DNA from: Acidovorax delafieldii
GTDB taxonomy: Bacteria > Pseudomonadota > Gammaproteobacteria > Burkholderiales > Burkholderiaceae_C
DNA: 64,000 nt
Assembly (NCBI RefSeq): GCF_007993815.1
Contig: NZ_VJWE01000014.1
Location: 124,001-188,000 of the forward strand
Reading direction: 5' to 3'
Shown here: positions 1 through 8,648 of the stretch, piece after piece
Position numbering within the stretch: position 1 is the stretch's first letter
Layout: each line of letters begins with the position of its first letter
Made by a program: the position numbers and the translations under genes
The notes under the pieces: generated by a model
The model's input: only the letters and a program-made list of their open reading frames with translations
What the model was told of the DNA's origin: nothing
Database searches by the model: none

Positions 1-2455
1 CTTGGTAATCATCAAAGATAGGCATCAAATCACCACAGAGGGAAACTATATCGCTCCAGCGATCCCCCGACATTAGTGCCGCACAGAATGATCCAGCCAA
101 ATCGATTGCCTTTTTTTCTTCGGCCTTTCTTCTCCCCGCCAGTGCATTTCTAATATACCTCAACACTAAGACGGAAGCATTTCCAAGCCTCCATGCACCA
201 AGATTTCTATCATCGAATTTGAAGCCTTTTTTTGATGATATTCCTTTTAATGACCAGTTATCTCCAAAATATAATGAAAAGGCTTTTGTATTTAATTTCT
301 TTAGTTCCGTCGCGCTTAAAATGCTTGTTAAATAATCTCTGACCAGTCTTTTGACAACTAACGCACTACCCTCAGCCGCAACCTCACTTCCAACATTGGG
401 AACCTCAACGGAGTCAACAAATGCCGATTCCACCAATATTATTGCGTGCTGCATGAAGAAGGGCGTTGCTCCATTAAATCTTTTTACCGAACTTAGCAAT
501 TCGCCTCGGGGAAATTGAGCAAGTGCTTTGAGAAGTTCGAATGATCTTTTGACGCTTGGATCTGGAGACATGCGCAATTCGTCTATGGCATCTACAAGTC
601 CCTGAGGGGCTAAATCCGACGAACTCCGCTTACCCGCCACATCCGCGTCCAAACTTAAGAGCTCATTGGTCCCAGTGAACTGCAAATTTCGCAAAGCTGC
701 GTCAATTCGAGACGGCAGTCCATCTGTGTGGCGATGCAACTTCGCTATCAAGGCTGCCTGCGAGCCTTGTCTAGCCCAAGCCGCGTGGGTTGAAACATAT
801 GTGGCCGTGTCTGCAAGATCTAGTGCCTGAAGTCTCACACACTTAATAGTGCTAGATGGCGGCTGTATTCTAGATTTCACAACTATGCGGAGGTTCGGAC
901 AATATTGAAGCAACATGGCGCACATTTGCTCAACATCACCTTGAAGTTTTTTCCCCTCTTTGTCTCGCCCCTCATTTAAAGGCACATCGGCAAGCAGCAA
1001 TATGCAGTCGAGCTCTGCTGAGAGAAGGTCGAAAAATTTGGTAAATGAAACACCGATCTGCTCTTCGACAGCCACCCGAATATCGCTAGTTTCATAGCAA
1101 GCCTGCAAATCGAGTTGATAAACTGAAGCGGTGTCCAGGCGAGTTTTTATGAGAATAGATCTTAAAAATTCATCAGAACCCTGACCCCAATCAGCACTAA
1201 TCCATACTGGATGGCGTTGTTCAAGGCTTGCAATACATATTGCCTGCTCAGTCTTCCTAACTCTAGCATGAGCAGCACTTTCAGGAAGAATTTTCCTTAT
1301 GATTTGCAAAGCGCCAGATGAGTTTTCGGAATGGATTTTTTCACTTAAATTCACAGCTGCGTATTTTGAATCACCCGCAGTTGAATCGAAATCAAAATCA
1401 ACAGCGCCGGTCTCATGGTCTATATTCATTTGAAAATTCGGAACGATTTTCAAAGTGCCATCTTGACCCTTAATAGCAATTCTAGGCCACTGCCTAAAAC
1501 ATTTTCTTGAATTATTCTCTTCAATCCTAAAAACAGAATAGCCATGCAGTCGAGATGTTCCATTAGCGATCTCTTCTAGACCAAAGAGGGATGCAGATTG
1601 AATAAACCGGCGCGATGCTGAACCGCCCTCTGAAGTGGATACTAGTGCAGTGTCATGCATATGACCAAACATATGAGCATCGAAGCGGTGCGGCAAATAA
1701 ATCTCAGAGCGCCACTCCGACTGACTTCGATGACTCAGCCAGTCCAATGGGTGGTGGGTCACCAACACATTTGAGGAATTTTTTGCCGCCCACTCATCGG
1801 GCTGATTGTCAGTTACTGCAAGTAGTTGCCGTATATCAACATCCAGCTTACCCTTATAGTCGCCTCCGCGAAGTTGAAGCCATGCAGAGTTAAGCCCGAC
1901 TAGGCCGATATGCCTTTCGCCCATCGGAACGCGCAGAGAGATATCTCCAGGCAGAAGTCCATGTTTGGCATCGCCGGTAGAAATTCCGATCTCTGCAAGG
2001 CCTTCAAACCAATTTTTATAATTTTCAAAAGCCTTTGCAATGCAATCAAAATACTGTGGTGGCTTCTTGCTCCAAAATGCCTCGCGCAACAAACCATCTT
2101 CTTCCCAATCTTTAAATGCACGCACAGAAGGGTCCATTGATTCCGGCCGTTGCAGATCATGGTTCCCGGGGATGGGAAAAAACAGAGGTTCGGATCCAAG
2201 AGACTTTAGCTCTGAAAATATTTTTTTCAGTATTTCATTTAGTCTTGAGTACTCTCCGCCAATTGCCTGCTGGACTAAGTCGCCAGAAAATATGACGACG
2301 TCCCAATTTCCTGTCTTGCCATGCAAGCGACGAATGTCTCTAAAAAATTCTGTCTCCAGTGTTGGCCACAACCAAGATTGCGAGTGCACCCCTACATGCA
2401 AATCACTAAGATGAAGAATATTAATGCCATTAGAAAAATTTTCTTTGCCCCCCAT
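1..2455 (-). CDS. Calcineurin-like phosphoesterase fused to a STAND-like region with a degraded P-loop (3' end outside window)
   Basis: The reading frame stays open from an ATG at 2455 (AGGGAG ribosome site 5 nt upstream) to the left edge, at least 818 codons. The N-terminal ~270 residues carry the full metallophosphoesterase set: SDLH (D18, H20), GD (58-59), GNHD (97-100), THH (233-235) and GHMH (264-267), so a two-metal phosphoesterase or nuclease is expected. After a ~140-residue linker, residues 416-431 (PVWISADWGQGSDEFL) sit where a Walker A would be but lack the GK[ST] core. A Walker-B-like strand (CILLLADV, D490) and a sensor-like strand (LRIVVKSR) follow, then a long helical region. 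This layout resembles STAND NTPases of conflict systems with an N-terminal effector. The gene is clearly AT-richer than its neighbours, suggesting transfer. The phosphoesterase call is firm; the STAND-like call and a defence role are inference. Confidence 0.8.
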   Translation of the reverse strand, partial: MGGKENFSNGINILHLSDLHVGVHSQSWLWPTLETEFFRDIRRLHGKTGNWDVVIFSGDLVQQAIGGEYSRLNEILKKIFSELKSLGSEPLFFPIPGNHDLQRPESMDPSVRAFKDWEEDGLLREAFWSKKPPQYFDCIAKAFENYKNWFEGLAEIGISTGDAKHGLLPGDISLRVPMGERHIGLVGLNSAWLQLRGGDYKGKLDVDIRQLLAVTDNQPDEWAAKNSSNVLVTHHPLDWLSHRSQSEWRSEIYLPHRFDAHMFGHMHDTALVSTSEGGSASRRFIQSASLFGLEEIANGTSRLHGYSVFRIEENNSRKCFRQWPRIAIKGQDGTLKIVPNFQMNIDHETGAVDFDFDSTAGDSKYAAVNLSEKIHSENSSGALQIIRKILPESAAHARVRKTEQAICIASLEQRHPVWISADWGQGSDEFLRSILIKTRLDTASVYQLDLQACYETSDIRVAVEEQIGVSFTKFFDLLSAELDCILLLADVPLNEGRDKEGKKLQGDVEQMCAMLLQYCPNLRIVVKSRIQPPSSTIKCVRLQALDLADTATYVSTHAAWARQGSQAALIAKLHRHTDGLPSRIDAALRNLQFTGTNELLSLDADVAGKRSSSDLAPQGLVDAIDELRMSPDPSVKRSFELLKALAQFPRGELLSSVKRFNGATPFFMQHAIILVESAFVDSVEVPNVGSEVAAEGSALVVKRLVRDYLTSILSATELKKLNTKAFSLYFGDNWSLKGISSKKGFKFDDRNLGAWRLGNASVLVLRYIRNALAGRRKAEEKKAIDLAGSFCAALMSGDRWSDIVSLCGDLMPIFDDYQ

Positions 2456-2518
2456 GCCGACTCCCTATTGCGAAATTATTGAAATTCGCTAATTAACTGA
2501 CTATGATTTATCTCATCC

Positions 2519-2534
2519 CAGCATGAATATGCTG
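2519..2534. promoter_or_regulatory. Perfect 6-4-6 dyad upstream of the phosphoesterase gene
   Basis: CAGCAT-GAAT-ATGCTG lies about 64 bp upstream of the ATG at 2455, in the AT-rich gap shared with the 3' end of the neighbouring hydrolase. It could be an operator. No convincing -35/-10 pair was found beside it. Confidence 0.25.
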
Positions 2535-2624
2535 CCGGTAAAATTTTATAAATCGCTTGCGCTACCTCTAGCCACTGCATTTGCGCTGAACTGACTGCAG
2601 GGCAGAGGGCCGGTGATGCATTAA

Positions 2625-3500
2625 CTACGCCACACGCCCCCGCAACCAAGCCACAACATCCCCCGTCACCTCATCCCGATTCGTCTCATTCAAGATCTCA
2701 TGCCGCGCCGCCGGGTACAGCTTGACCGTCACATCGGCCACACCGGCATCCCGATACCGCTGCCCCAGTTGCTCCAATAAGACCCCGCCTGCGGCCAGCG
2801 GGTCCGCATCGCCGGATGCAATCAGGATGGGCAAGTCACTGCGGATGCGCGCGAGCAGCGCGGGATCGGCCAGCCGGGGCGCGGGTGCGAAGAGCGAGGG
2901 GATCACGTCGTCCGGCATGTCCCAGCCGCACCACGGGTCGGCCACGTAGGCATCGACCTCTGCGGCGTCGCGCGACAGCCATTCGTAGCCGGTGCGGTGC
3001 TCAAAGCCAGCGTTGAATGCCGCGAGCCCGGCGGGCGCGTCGGCCGGGGCGTTGGCCATGGCGGCGGCAAACAGGTCGAGGGCGGTGGAGCCTGACAGGA
3101 TGACGCCGGACCAAGTGGAAGAGTGGTCGAGGATGGCCGCCTGCGCTGCGAACGAGCCCATGGAGTGGCCGAACAGGAAGAGCGGCAGGCCGGCGTGCTG
3201 CGCACGCAGCAGCGCGCCGAACTGGGCCACATCGGCAATGAGTCCGCTGAAACCAGCGCTGCCAAAGTCGCCCAGCTTGCCACCGGCGGTGCGCCCGTGG
3301 CCGCGATGGTCCACGGCGTGGACGATGAAGCCTGCGGCGTTCAGCGCCCGCGCAAAGCGGTCGTAGCGCTCGCCATGCTCGGCAAGGCCGTGGGAGATTT
3401 GAACGACGCCCACTGGTTGACCCGGGGTTTGGGCCCAGGTGTAGGTGGTGACCTGGGTGCCGTCTGCGTTGGACTTGAAGGAGGAGGTGGTGGTGCTCAT
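2625..3500 (-). CDS. Alpha/beta hydrolase, lysophospholipase/monoglyceride-lipase type
   Basis: A 291-residue cytoplasmic serine hydrolase. An HGLAEH oxyanion region lies at residues 37-42, a GHSMGS nucleophile elbow puts the serine near residue 113, a DADP segment supplies the likely acid, and ARHE near the C-terminus supplies the likely histidine. This pattern fits the Hydrolase_4 (monoacylglycerol lipase/lysophospholipase L2) group. The ATG at 3500 is preferred: the frame extends further upstream, but that extension is Arg/Gly-rich, has no family character and runs into the next gene. The next gene upstream on the same strand is another alpha/beta hydrolase, not closely related. Substrate unknown. 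Confidence 0.85.
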   Translation of the reverse strand: MSTTTSSFKSNADGTQVTTYTWAQTPGQPVGVVQISHGLAEHGERYDRFARALNAAGFIVHAVDHRGHGRTAGGKLGDFGSAGFSGLIADVAQFGALLRAQHAGLPLFLFGHSMGSFAAQAAILDHSSTWSGVILSGSTALDLFAAAMANAPADAPAGLAAFNAGFEHRTGYEWLSRDAAEVDAYVADPWCGWDMPDDVIPSLFAPAPRLADPALLARIRSDLPILIASGDADPLAAGGVLLEQLGQRYRDAGVADVTVKLYPAARHEILNETNRDEVTGDVVAWLRGRVA

Positions 3501-3571
3501 CGTTTCATTCTGGCACGGGGTTTGGTTGCCACGCCACGATGAAATTGCCACTGGCGTGGCCGCCACCGCTT

Positions 3572-4372
3572 TCAGCGTGGCGCGCGGGCCGCCTGCAATG
3601 CTGCGCGAATTGCGCTGACCACGGCTTCGGGCTTCTCCAGCGGAATGCCGTGCCCACTGTCCACCCACACCTGGGTGGAGCCGGGGTAGAGGTGGGCGAA
3701 GTCGGCGCGTTTTTGGCGCACCTCTTCGGCCAGCGCAGATGACGCCCCCGGGGTTTGGAGTGCGCTGAGCACAAACACGGGCACAGCGGGATCAACCGGC
3801 AGGCTGACAACGCGCTGCCCCGTGGCGTCCAGCGCTGCCAACTCTTGTTTGACCACGTCAGAGGTGCCCAGGCGGAAGGCCACTTTCAGCCATGTCGGCC
3901 ACAGGTCGGGGTTGCCAGCCCCGCGCATCTGCTCGGGGTGGGTGGAGTCCACCAACACCAGTGCCGCCACCTCTGCGGGGTATTGGCGCGCATACAGCTG
4001 CATGTACAGGCCGCCCAGCGAGTGGCCGACCAGCACATAGGGCGGCGGTAGCTGGCGGGCCCTGAGCAAGGCCCGCAGCTCTTGCACTACCTGCGCCCCA
4101 TCGCGCGGCTGGGGGGACGCGTCGCTGCGGCCATAGCCCGCGCGGTTGTAGGCCAGCGCGCGGGTCTCTGCCACGGTGTCGGGCCAGACCTTGGTCCACC
4201 AGTCCAGCCGGGCGCCCAGCCCGTTCTCGAACACCACCACCGGGGTGCCCTGCCCTGCCTGCACGTATTCCACCGTGCGCCCGTCCACCGTGTCGGTGGT
4301 GGCGCCGGGCAAGCTGGCGCAACCGCTCAAGCAGACTGCCAGCAGCAAGCTGGCCCAGTGCCATCGGTTCAT
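3572..4372 (-). CDS. Alpha/beta hydrolase, predicted lipoprotein
   Basis: A 266-residue protein with a lipoprotein signal: a hydrophobic stretch ends in LSGC close to the N-terminus, so it should be lipid-anchored outside the inner membrane. The rest is an alpha/beta hydrolase fold: FENGLG oxyanion region, GHSLGG nucleophile elbow, VDSTHPEQ, and a C-terminal DSGHGIPLEKPE motif with the catalytic histidine. The start at 4372 places the signal peptide at the N-terminus; the longer frame reads into the palindromic repeat upstream. Substrate unknown; an esterase or proline-iminopeptidase-like activity is possible. Confidence 0.82.
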   Translation of the reverse strand: MNRWHWASLLLAVCLSGCASLPGATTDTVDGRTVEYVQAGQGTPVVVFENGLGARLDWWTKVWPDTVAETRALAYNRAGYGRSDASPQPRDGAQVVQELRALLRARQLPPPYVLVGHSLGGLYMQLYARQYPAEVAALVLVDSTHPEQMRGAGNPDLWPTWLKVAFRLGTSDVVKQELAALDATGQRVVSLPVDPAVPVFVLSALQTPGASSALAEEVRQKRADFAHLYPGSTQVWVDSGHGIPLEKPEAVVSAIRAALQAARAPR

Positions 4373-4433
4373 GGTCTCAAGTCCTTTGCATTCAGGTTCG
4401 TGGCCCGAAGGCCAAAGCAGCGCGGTGCCATTG

Positions 4434-4547
4434 AGAGCGGCTAACAAAACTCAGCGAAGCGGTTCTGGCCAGGCGCTGTGTCGCATGCAGTACGAGCAGT
4501 ACGACAAGACACAGCAACGACGCCAGAAGAGTTTTGTTAGCCGCTCT
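4434..4547. repeat. Long-palindrome element, copy 1
   Basis: A 114 bp element whose ends form a perfect 19 bp inverted repeat (4434-4452 against 4529-4547), with further partly paired blocks inside (TTCTGG/CCAGAA, GCTGTGTC/GACACAGC). It lies between two same-strand genes and touches the stop codon of the lipoprotein gene at 4547. A second copy is at 17767-17874; differences between the copies preserve pairing. It probably folds as a long hairpin in the 3' end of the upstream mRNA. Confidence 0.85.
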
Positions 4548-4972
4548 TAGCAGCGCCCCGCCGTGCGCAGCAGCGCATTGCATTCCTTGGGCGCAGCGCG
4601 GCCCTGTGGCTGAGCGGCTGCTGCCGGCGCCTGGGCGCCACCATTGCTCGCGCCGCCCACCATGGCGGTGCAGACGGCGTCGGAATGGGGTGTCTGGCCG
4701 AAGCTCATGGCTTTCTGAAAGCCCGTTGCACCGTACAGATAGCACCGGTAGCTGGCGCCGTCACGGGTGTTGACGGTGTAGTTGATGCGGCCGCCGGTTT
4801 CCTCCTGCCGGTCGGTGATGGTGAACTGGCCTGCCGTGCGGCCAATGGCTTGCGCCGTGCGCTGCTCCAGGCCCGCCTGGTCGAGGGTGGACGCGCAGCC
4901 GGTGAGGAATGCCACGGCTGCGACAAGGCCAGCGGCGGAAGTGAGAGACAGGGGGTGGTTGCGATGGTTCAT
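4547..4972 (-). CDS. Small predicted lipoprotein of unknown function
   Basis: 141 residues. The N-terminus is a typical lipoprotein signal with a hydrophobic run ending in LTGC (Cys26). The mature part has a conserved-looking core with three cysteines (YRCYLYG, AVCTAM, ECNALL) and an Ala/Gln-rich linker near the C-terminus. No family is recognised. The start at 4972 places the signal correctly; the frame extends another 53 codons upstream with no sign of coding character. The stop abuts the palindromic element. Confidence 0.75.
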   Translation of the reverse strand: MNHRNHPLSLTSAAGLVAAVAFLTGCASTLDQAGLEQRTAQAIGRTAGQFTITDRQEETGGRINYTVNTRDGASYRCYLYGATGFQKAMSFGQTPHSDAVCTAMVGGASNGGAQAPAAAAQPQGRAAPKECNALLRTAGRC

Positions 4973-5188
4973 GGTGTGAGTGGCAGTGATGGGGGGTTGT
5001 GGGTGAGCGAGCGAAACAGTGTGTGCAACAAGATGGGTGATGACGGCAGGACCGCAGCAAATCGAATATCTGGGGACCCTTCTGCGGCGCGTGGGATGAA
5101 CGCAGTGGACCGGCAGCACATCCGTGGGCAAAGCTCCGCCCGGCGGCCTTGTAAAGCCGCCAGCCTGTGTGAAGTGGGTGGGTAAAAC

Positions 5189-5887
5189 TCAGCCCGGTTT
5201 GCGGGCCACGATGAAGGCGCGGATGTCCTTGCCGCGCGTGCCGTGCCGCTCGGTGCAGACGATTTGCAGGCCCTGCTGCACCATGGCCGAGCGGAGCCGC
5301 TGTTCGTCAAAGGACAACACCGGAGGGGCCTTGCCGATGGCGCGCATCAGGGGCACGGCCAGGTAGGGGATCAGCGGGTTCATCTCTGCGATGCAGGCGG
5401 TCTTGGAGATCAGGAGCCCACCCGGGCGCAGCACCTTCACCAGTTGCCTGAGCGCGTCGTCCAGATCGCTCATCAGGTGCAGCACATTGAAGGCAAGCAC
5501 CGCGTCGTACACCTCTGGCCCTGGGGCCATGGCCTCTGCGTCGGCCACGGCGAAGCGTAAGGCGGCAGAGGGTTGCGCGGCCAGCCGCTGGTGGGCGATG
5601 GTGATCATCTGCGACGACACATCGGTGGCCAGCAGGCTGCGGGTGAATGGCGCCAGCCGCAGCGCCGTGCTGCCGGTGCCGCAGCCAATCTCCAGCACGT
5701 CATGCTGGGGCGACAGCAGGCCTTGCACGCGCTGCAAGGTGGCCTCGTACCCTGCCAGGTCGGCAATGGGGTCGGCGGCGTACTTGGGTGCAATGCGGTC
5801 CCAGAAGCGCGCTTTGGCTGACGCAGCCGGCGGGGTGGCGGCGGAGGGCAATGCGCGGGAGACGGGAGCAATGGCAGAAGACGACAT
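5189..5887 (-). CDS. Class I SAM-dependent methyltransferase
   Basis: 232 residues with a Rossmann-type methyltransferase fold. Motif I is VLEIGCGTGS, followed by LLATDVS (acidic residue binding the SAM ribose), VADAEAM (adenine contact), AFNVLHL and the post-motif LRPGGLLISK. This resembles UbiE/small-molecule methyltransferases. An N-terminal Ala/Pro-rich stretch precedes the motif. Start chosen at 5887. It is divergent from the LysR gene at 6032, and a dyad in the shared gap could let that regulator control it. Substrate unknown. Confidence 0.85.
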   Translation of the reverse strand: MSSSAIAPVSRALPSAATPPAASAKARFWDRIAPKYAADPIADLAGYEATLQRVQGLLSPQHDVLEIGCGTGSTALRLAPFTRSLLATDVSSQMITIAHQRLAAQPSAALRFAVADAEAMAPGPEVYDAVLAFNVLHLMSDLDDALRQLVKVLRPGGLLISKTACIAEMNPLIPYLAVPLMRAIGKAPPVLSFDEQRLRSAMVQQGLQIVCTERHGTRGKDIRAFIVARKPG

Positions 5888-5995
5888 GGTGTGCAAACCG
5901 GGTGAAGTGCTGAAGCAGCGAGGTACAGAGGCAGTTTGTGGAGGTAGGTCCAATGAGCAACACCCAGATGCTATCCATGCATTGAAGCTCAGGAA

Positions 5996-6013
5996 ACTGC
6001 GGTAAATTGCAGT
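5996..6013. promoter_or_regulatory. Dyad ACTGC-N8-GCAGT in the methyltransferase/LysR gap
   Basis: A perfect 5-8-5 inverted repeat 18 bp before the LysR start and about 110 bp before the methyltransferase start. LysR regulators commonly bind such dyads in divergent promoters, so autoregulation is plausible; the assignment is inference. Confidence 0.35.
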
Positions 6014-6031
6014 GAACATATACGTTTACGC

Positions 6032-6913
6032 ATGGATAACCTCGACTGGAACCAACTGAAGGCGTTTTTGCAAACGGCGCAGACCGGCTCGCTGTCGGCC
6101 GCCGCGCGCAAGCTGGGCCTGACCCAGCCCACCCTGAGCCGGCAGGTGGCGGCCATTGAGCAGCAGATGGGCGTGACGCTGTTCGAGCGCGTGGGCAAAT
6201 CCATGGTGCTCACGCCCACCGGGCTGGACCTGCTGGAACACGCCCGCGCCATGGGCACTGCTGCAGAGGCCCTGGGCCTGGCCGCCAGCGGGCGGTCAGA
6301 GGCGGTGGGGGGCGTGGTGTCGGTGTCAGCCACCGATGTAGTGGCGACGCACTTGCTACCCCCGATCTTGCAACGCCTGCGGGCACAGGAGCCAGGCATT
6401 GCCGTGGAAGTCATTGCCTCCAACGCGCTCAGCGACCTGCTGCGCCGCGAGGCCGACATTGCCATCCGCCACGTTCAGCCCGAGCAGCCCGAGCTGATCG
6501 CGCGGCTGGTGCGCGAGGCCCGGGCTTGCTTTTACGCGTCGGAGAGCTGGGTGCAGGCCCACGGCCACCCGCGCAGCGCGGAGGACGCTGTGAATGCGGA
6601 GTTTGTGGGTTCAGACCGCAACGGCCAGTACCTTGCGTATCTGCGTCAGTACGGTTTGAGCCTGAGCGAAGACAACTTCACCTGCTACGCCGACCACACC
6701 GCGGCCCACTGGGCGCTGGTGCGCCAGGGCATGGGCATCGGCGCCATGATGGACGAGATCGCCCGCGAAACGCCGGGCATCGTCCGCGTGCTGGACGAAG
6801 TGGCGCCGGTGCGTTTTCCCGTCTGGCTGGTGTCGCACCGAGAGCTACGCACATCACGGCGGATTCGATTGGTGTTTGAGGCGCTGGCCGAGGGGCTGGC
6901 GTTAGATCGCTGA
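6032..6913 (+). CDS. LysR-family transcriptional regulator
   Basis: 293 residues, the usual family length. Residues 1-60 hold the winged helix-turn-helix (WNQLKAFLQTAQTGSLSAAA, then LTQPTLSRQVAAIEQQMG). The rest is a periplasmic-binding-like effector domain. It is transcribed away from the SAM methyltransferase at 5887, the classic LysR arrangement with a neighbouring target. The effector-binding half resembles the subgroup annotated near general metabolism genes and gives no ligand clue. Confidence 0.92.
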   Translation: MDNLDWNQLKAFLQTAQTGSLSAAARKLGLTQPTLSRQVAAIEQQMGVTLFERVGKSMVLTPTGLDLLEHARAMGTAAEALGLAASGRSEAVGGVVSVSATDVVATHLLPPILQRLRAQEPGIAVEVIASNALSDLLRREADIAIRHVQPEQPELIARLVREARACFYASESWVQAHGHPRSAEDAVNAEFVGSDRNGQYLAYLRQYGLSLSEDNFTCYADHTAAHWALVRQGMGIGAMMDEIARETPGIVRVLDEVAPVRFPVWLVSHRELRTSRRIRLVFEALAEGLALDR

Positions 6914-7034
6914 ACGCCCGCACCAAGTGGTCGTGGAGGGCTTGCATGACAAGGGTGAAGGGATGAAAGGGCCACCGCAGCGCAAGGTGAAAGCAGGCGC
7001 ACTACCCTCGCGTCACCACCTGAACACACTGACC

Positions 7035-7283
7035 ATGACCACACCGCGCGCCGCCGACTTGCCGAGCACCCACCCGAGCGCGCCGCTGGACGCCGCGACC
7101 GTGGGCGAGATCATCCAGATGGCGCTGAGCGACCACGTGAGCTTTGCGCAGATCCGCGCCGTCCACGGCCTGCACCATGATCAAGTCAAGGTACTGATGC
7201 GCACGCACCTGGCGCCGGGCAGCTACAAGGCGTGGCGCAAGCGGGTGAGGGAGTTTGGAGAGCGCCGGGAGAACTACAAGTAG
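7035..7283 (+). CDS. DUF2805 (TIGR03643-like) small protein
   Basis: 82 residues from the ATG at 7035. The core (VGEIIQMALSDHVSFAQIRA through the MRTHLAPGSYKAWRKRV segment) matches the DUF2805/TIGR03643 pattern, a small helical, possibly helix-turn-helix protein. Members are often found beside photolyase, DUF2256, lipocalin and FAD-oxidoreductase genes, which in this window lie on the other strand at 9568-15797. That association is from general knowledge and the link here is inference. The frame extends upstream to an ATG at 6963 without added support. Confidence 0.75.
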   Translation: MTTPRAADLPSTHPSAPLDAATVGEIIQMALSDHVSFAQIRAVHGLHHDQVKVLMRTHLAPGSYKAWRKRVREFGERRENYK

Positions 7284-7411
7284 GCGGTGGGCAAGCGCCG
7301 CCCAGCACCTGTTCAGCACCCGTTCAGCCTGGTACCGGCAACATGGCGGCAAGGGTCAAGGCGGCATCTGACCCCGACCCTTCTCCACCTCTAGCCGCTG
7401 CAGGAACCACC

Positions 7412-7579
7412 ATGAACACCGACCTCAAGAACTTTGTGCTCCCCATCGCCCGGGCCGTGTCCGCCACGCTGTTTTTTGTGTTCAGCGTGGCCTTTCTCTC
7501 GGTCCCTTACAGCCTGGAGCAAGACCCCAGCGATGCGCAGCAACTGACGCACCCAGTGGCCCCACGCCACATGACCTGA
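7412..7579 (+). CDS. Small single-pass membrane protein
   Basis: 55 residues with one hydrophobic helix (roughly residues 16-34, SATLFFVFSVAFLSVPY) and a short polar tail. AGGA lies about 6 nt before the ATG. No family is recognised. It stands alone between the DUF2805 gene and the convergent phosphotransferase gene. Confidence 0.5.
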   Translation: MNTDLKNFVLPIARAVSATLFFVFSVAFLSVPYSLEQDPSDAQQLTHPVAPRHMT

Positions 7580-7622
7580 GCATGGGTGCCTGCGCAACGC
7601 ATGAGGGCTCAGTGCAGGCCCA

Positions 7623-8648
7623 TCAAGCGGGCAAATCCAGGCGGGCCCAGGCGGCCATCACATCCGGCTGCTTCTTGATCCAGTCGGCAGACATCATGTT
7701 GGCGCCCCAGTGGTGGATACGCGCCACGCCCTCCCCCATGTTCCACAGGTGCCTCAATTGCACGAAGAGCGGCAGGGCGGCGAGGTCAGCATCGGTGACA
7801 TGGCCGCCGCCTGCGCGGTAGCCAGCCAGGTACTGCTGCCAACGCTTCAGCAAGGCTTCGTCGGGCTCCATGGGGGCCTTGCGGGGCAGGTTCGACCACA
7901 GCCACACACACAGGTCATAAGCCAGGAACCCCGGCCCGGCGTCGTCAAAGTCGAAGAAGGCGGCCCGGCGCACTCCCTCGGCATCGGTGTACACATGGTT
8001 GTTGAAGCCATGGGTGTCGCCGTGGCACATCACACGGGTCAAGGTGCTTTCAACATCCGCCAGCTCACCCAGAAGGCGGTGGATCAGTTCGCGGTAGGCA
8101 TCCAGCACGGTGGGGGCCAGCTCGGGATGGGCGGCAAGGTAGTCCAGCGTGCGGCCCGCCAGATGGTGGCCGTCCAGCACGTAGAGGCTTGCGGGGCCGG
8201 TGTAGCTTTGCGCGGCGCTGTGAATCTGGGCCAGCGTGGCGCCGGTCAGGTGCAGGTCTTCGGGGGTATCGGGCACAGCGCCTTCGCAGTGGCGGAACAG
8301 GACCAGCACACGAGGGCCCTCCGGGAACGAAAGGATCACGCTGGTCGTGCCGTTCGCAGCCAACACCGGAGAGGCCACACCCACGCCCTGCGACTCCAAG
8401 TGGGCCAACAATGCCAGCTCAAAATCCACGTTGAACGGACCGCGCGGTCGGATGGCGCAGAGCCTTGCCACGTAGCGGCTGCCGTCCGCTGTTCGCACAG
8501 CGTAGTTGTCATTGAGGTTGCGGCGGATCAGGTAGCACTGCTGCACGGGCAGGCCGTAGTGGCGCTCTACCCACTGCGCCACAGACGCGGCTGCGGCCGT
8601 GGTGTGGGAGGCAACCAGTGTTGTGTCGGGCGATGGGGTTGAATGCAT
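7623..8648 (-). CDS. Phosphotransferase of the APH/homoserine-kinase fold
   Basis: 341 residues. It has the catalytic loop pattern VMCHGDTHGFNN and the metal-binding AFFDFDDAG, as in aminoglycoside phosphotransferase, choline kinase and SrkA/YihE-type kinases. The N-terminal half has an YLIRRNLNDNYAV nucleotide-binding region. The first ATG with good context is at 8648; upstream sequence has no family character. Related genes phosphorylate small hydroxyl compounds or proteins under stress; the substrate cannot be told here. It is convergent with the small membrane protein gene. Confidence 0.83.
   Translation of the reverse strand: MHSTPSPDTTLVASHTTAAAASVAQWVERHYGLPVQQCYLIRRNLNDNYAVRTADGSRYVARLCAIRPRGPFNVDFELALLAHLESQGVGVASPVLAANGTTSVILSFPEGPRVLVLFRHCEGAVPDTPEDLHLTGATLAQIHSAAQSYTGPASLYVLDGHHLAGRTLDYLAAHPELAPTVLDAYRELIHRLLGELADVESTLTRVMCHGDTHGFNNHVYTDAEGVRRAAFFDFDDAGPGFLAYDLCVWLWSNLPRKAPMEPDEALLKRWQQYLAGYRAGGGHVTDADLAALPLFVQLRHLWNMGEGVARIHHWGANMMSADWIKKQPDVMAAWARLDLPA

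Noticed and set aside
1615-2414. Several 70-124 codon open frames on both strands inside the phosphoesterase gene
   Set aside because: They are shadows of the long minus-strand frame, which carries the full metallophosphoesterase motif set in order.
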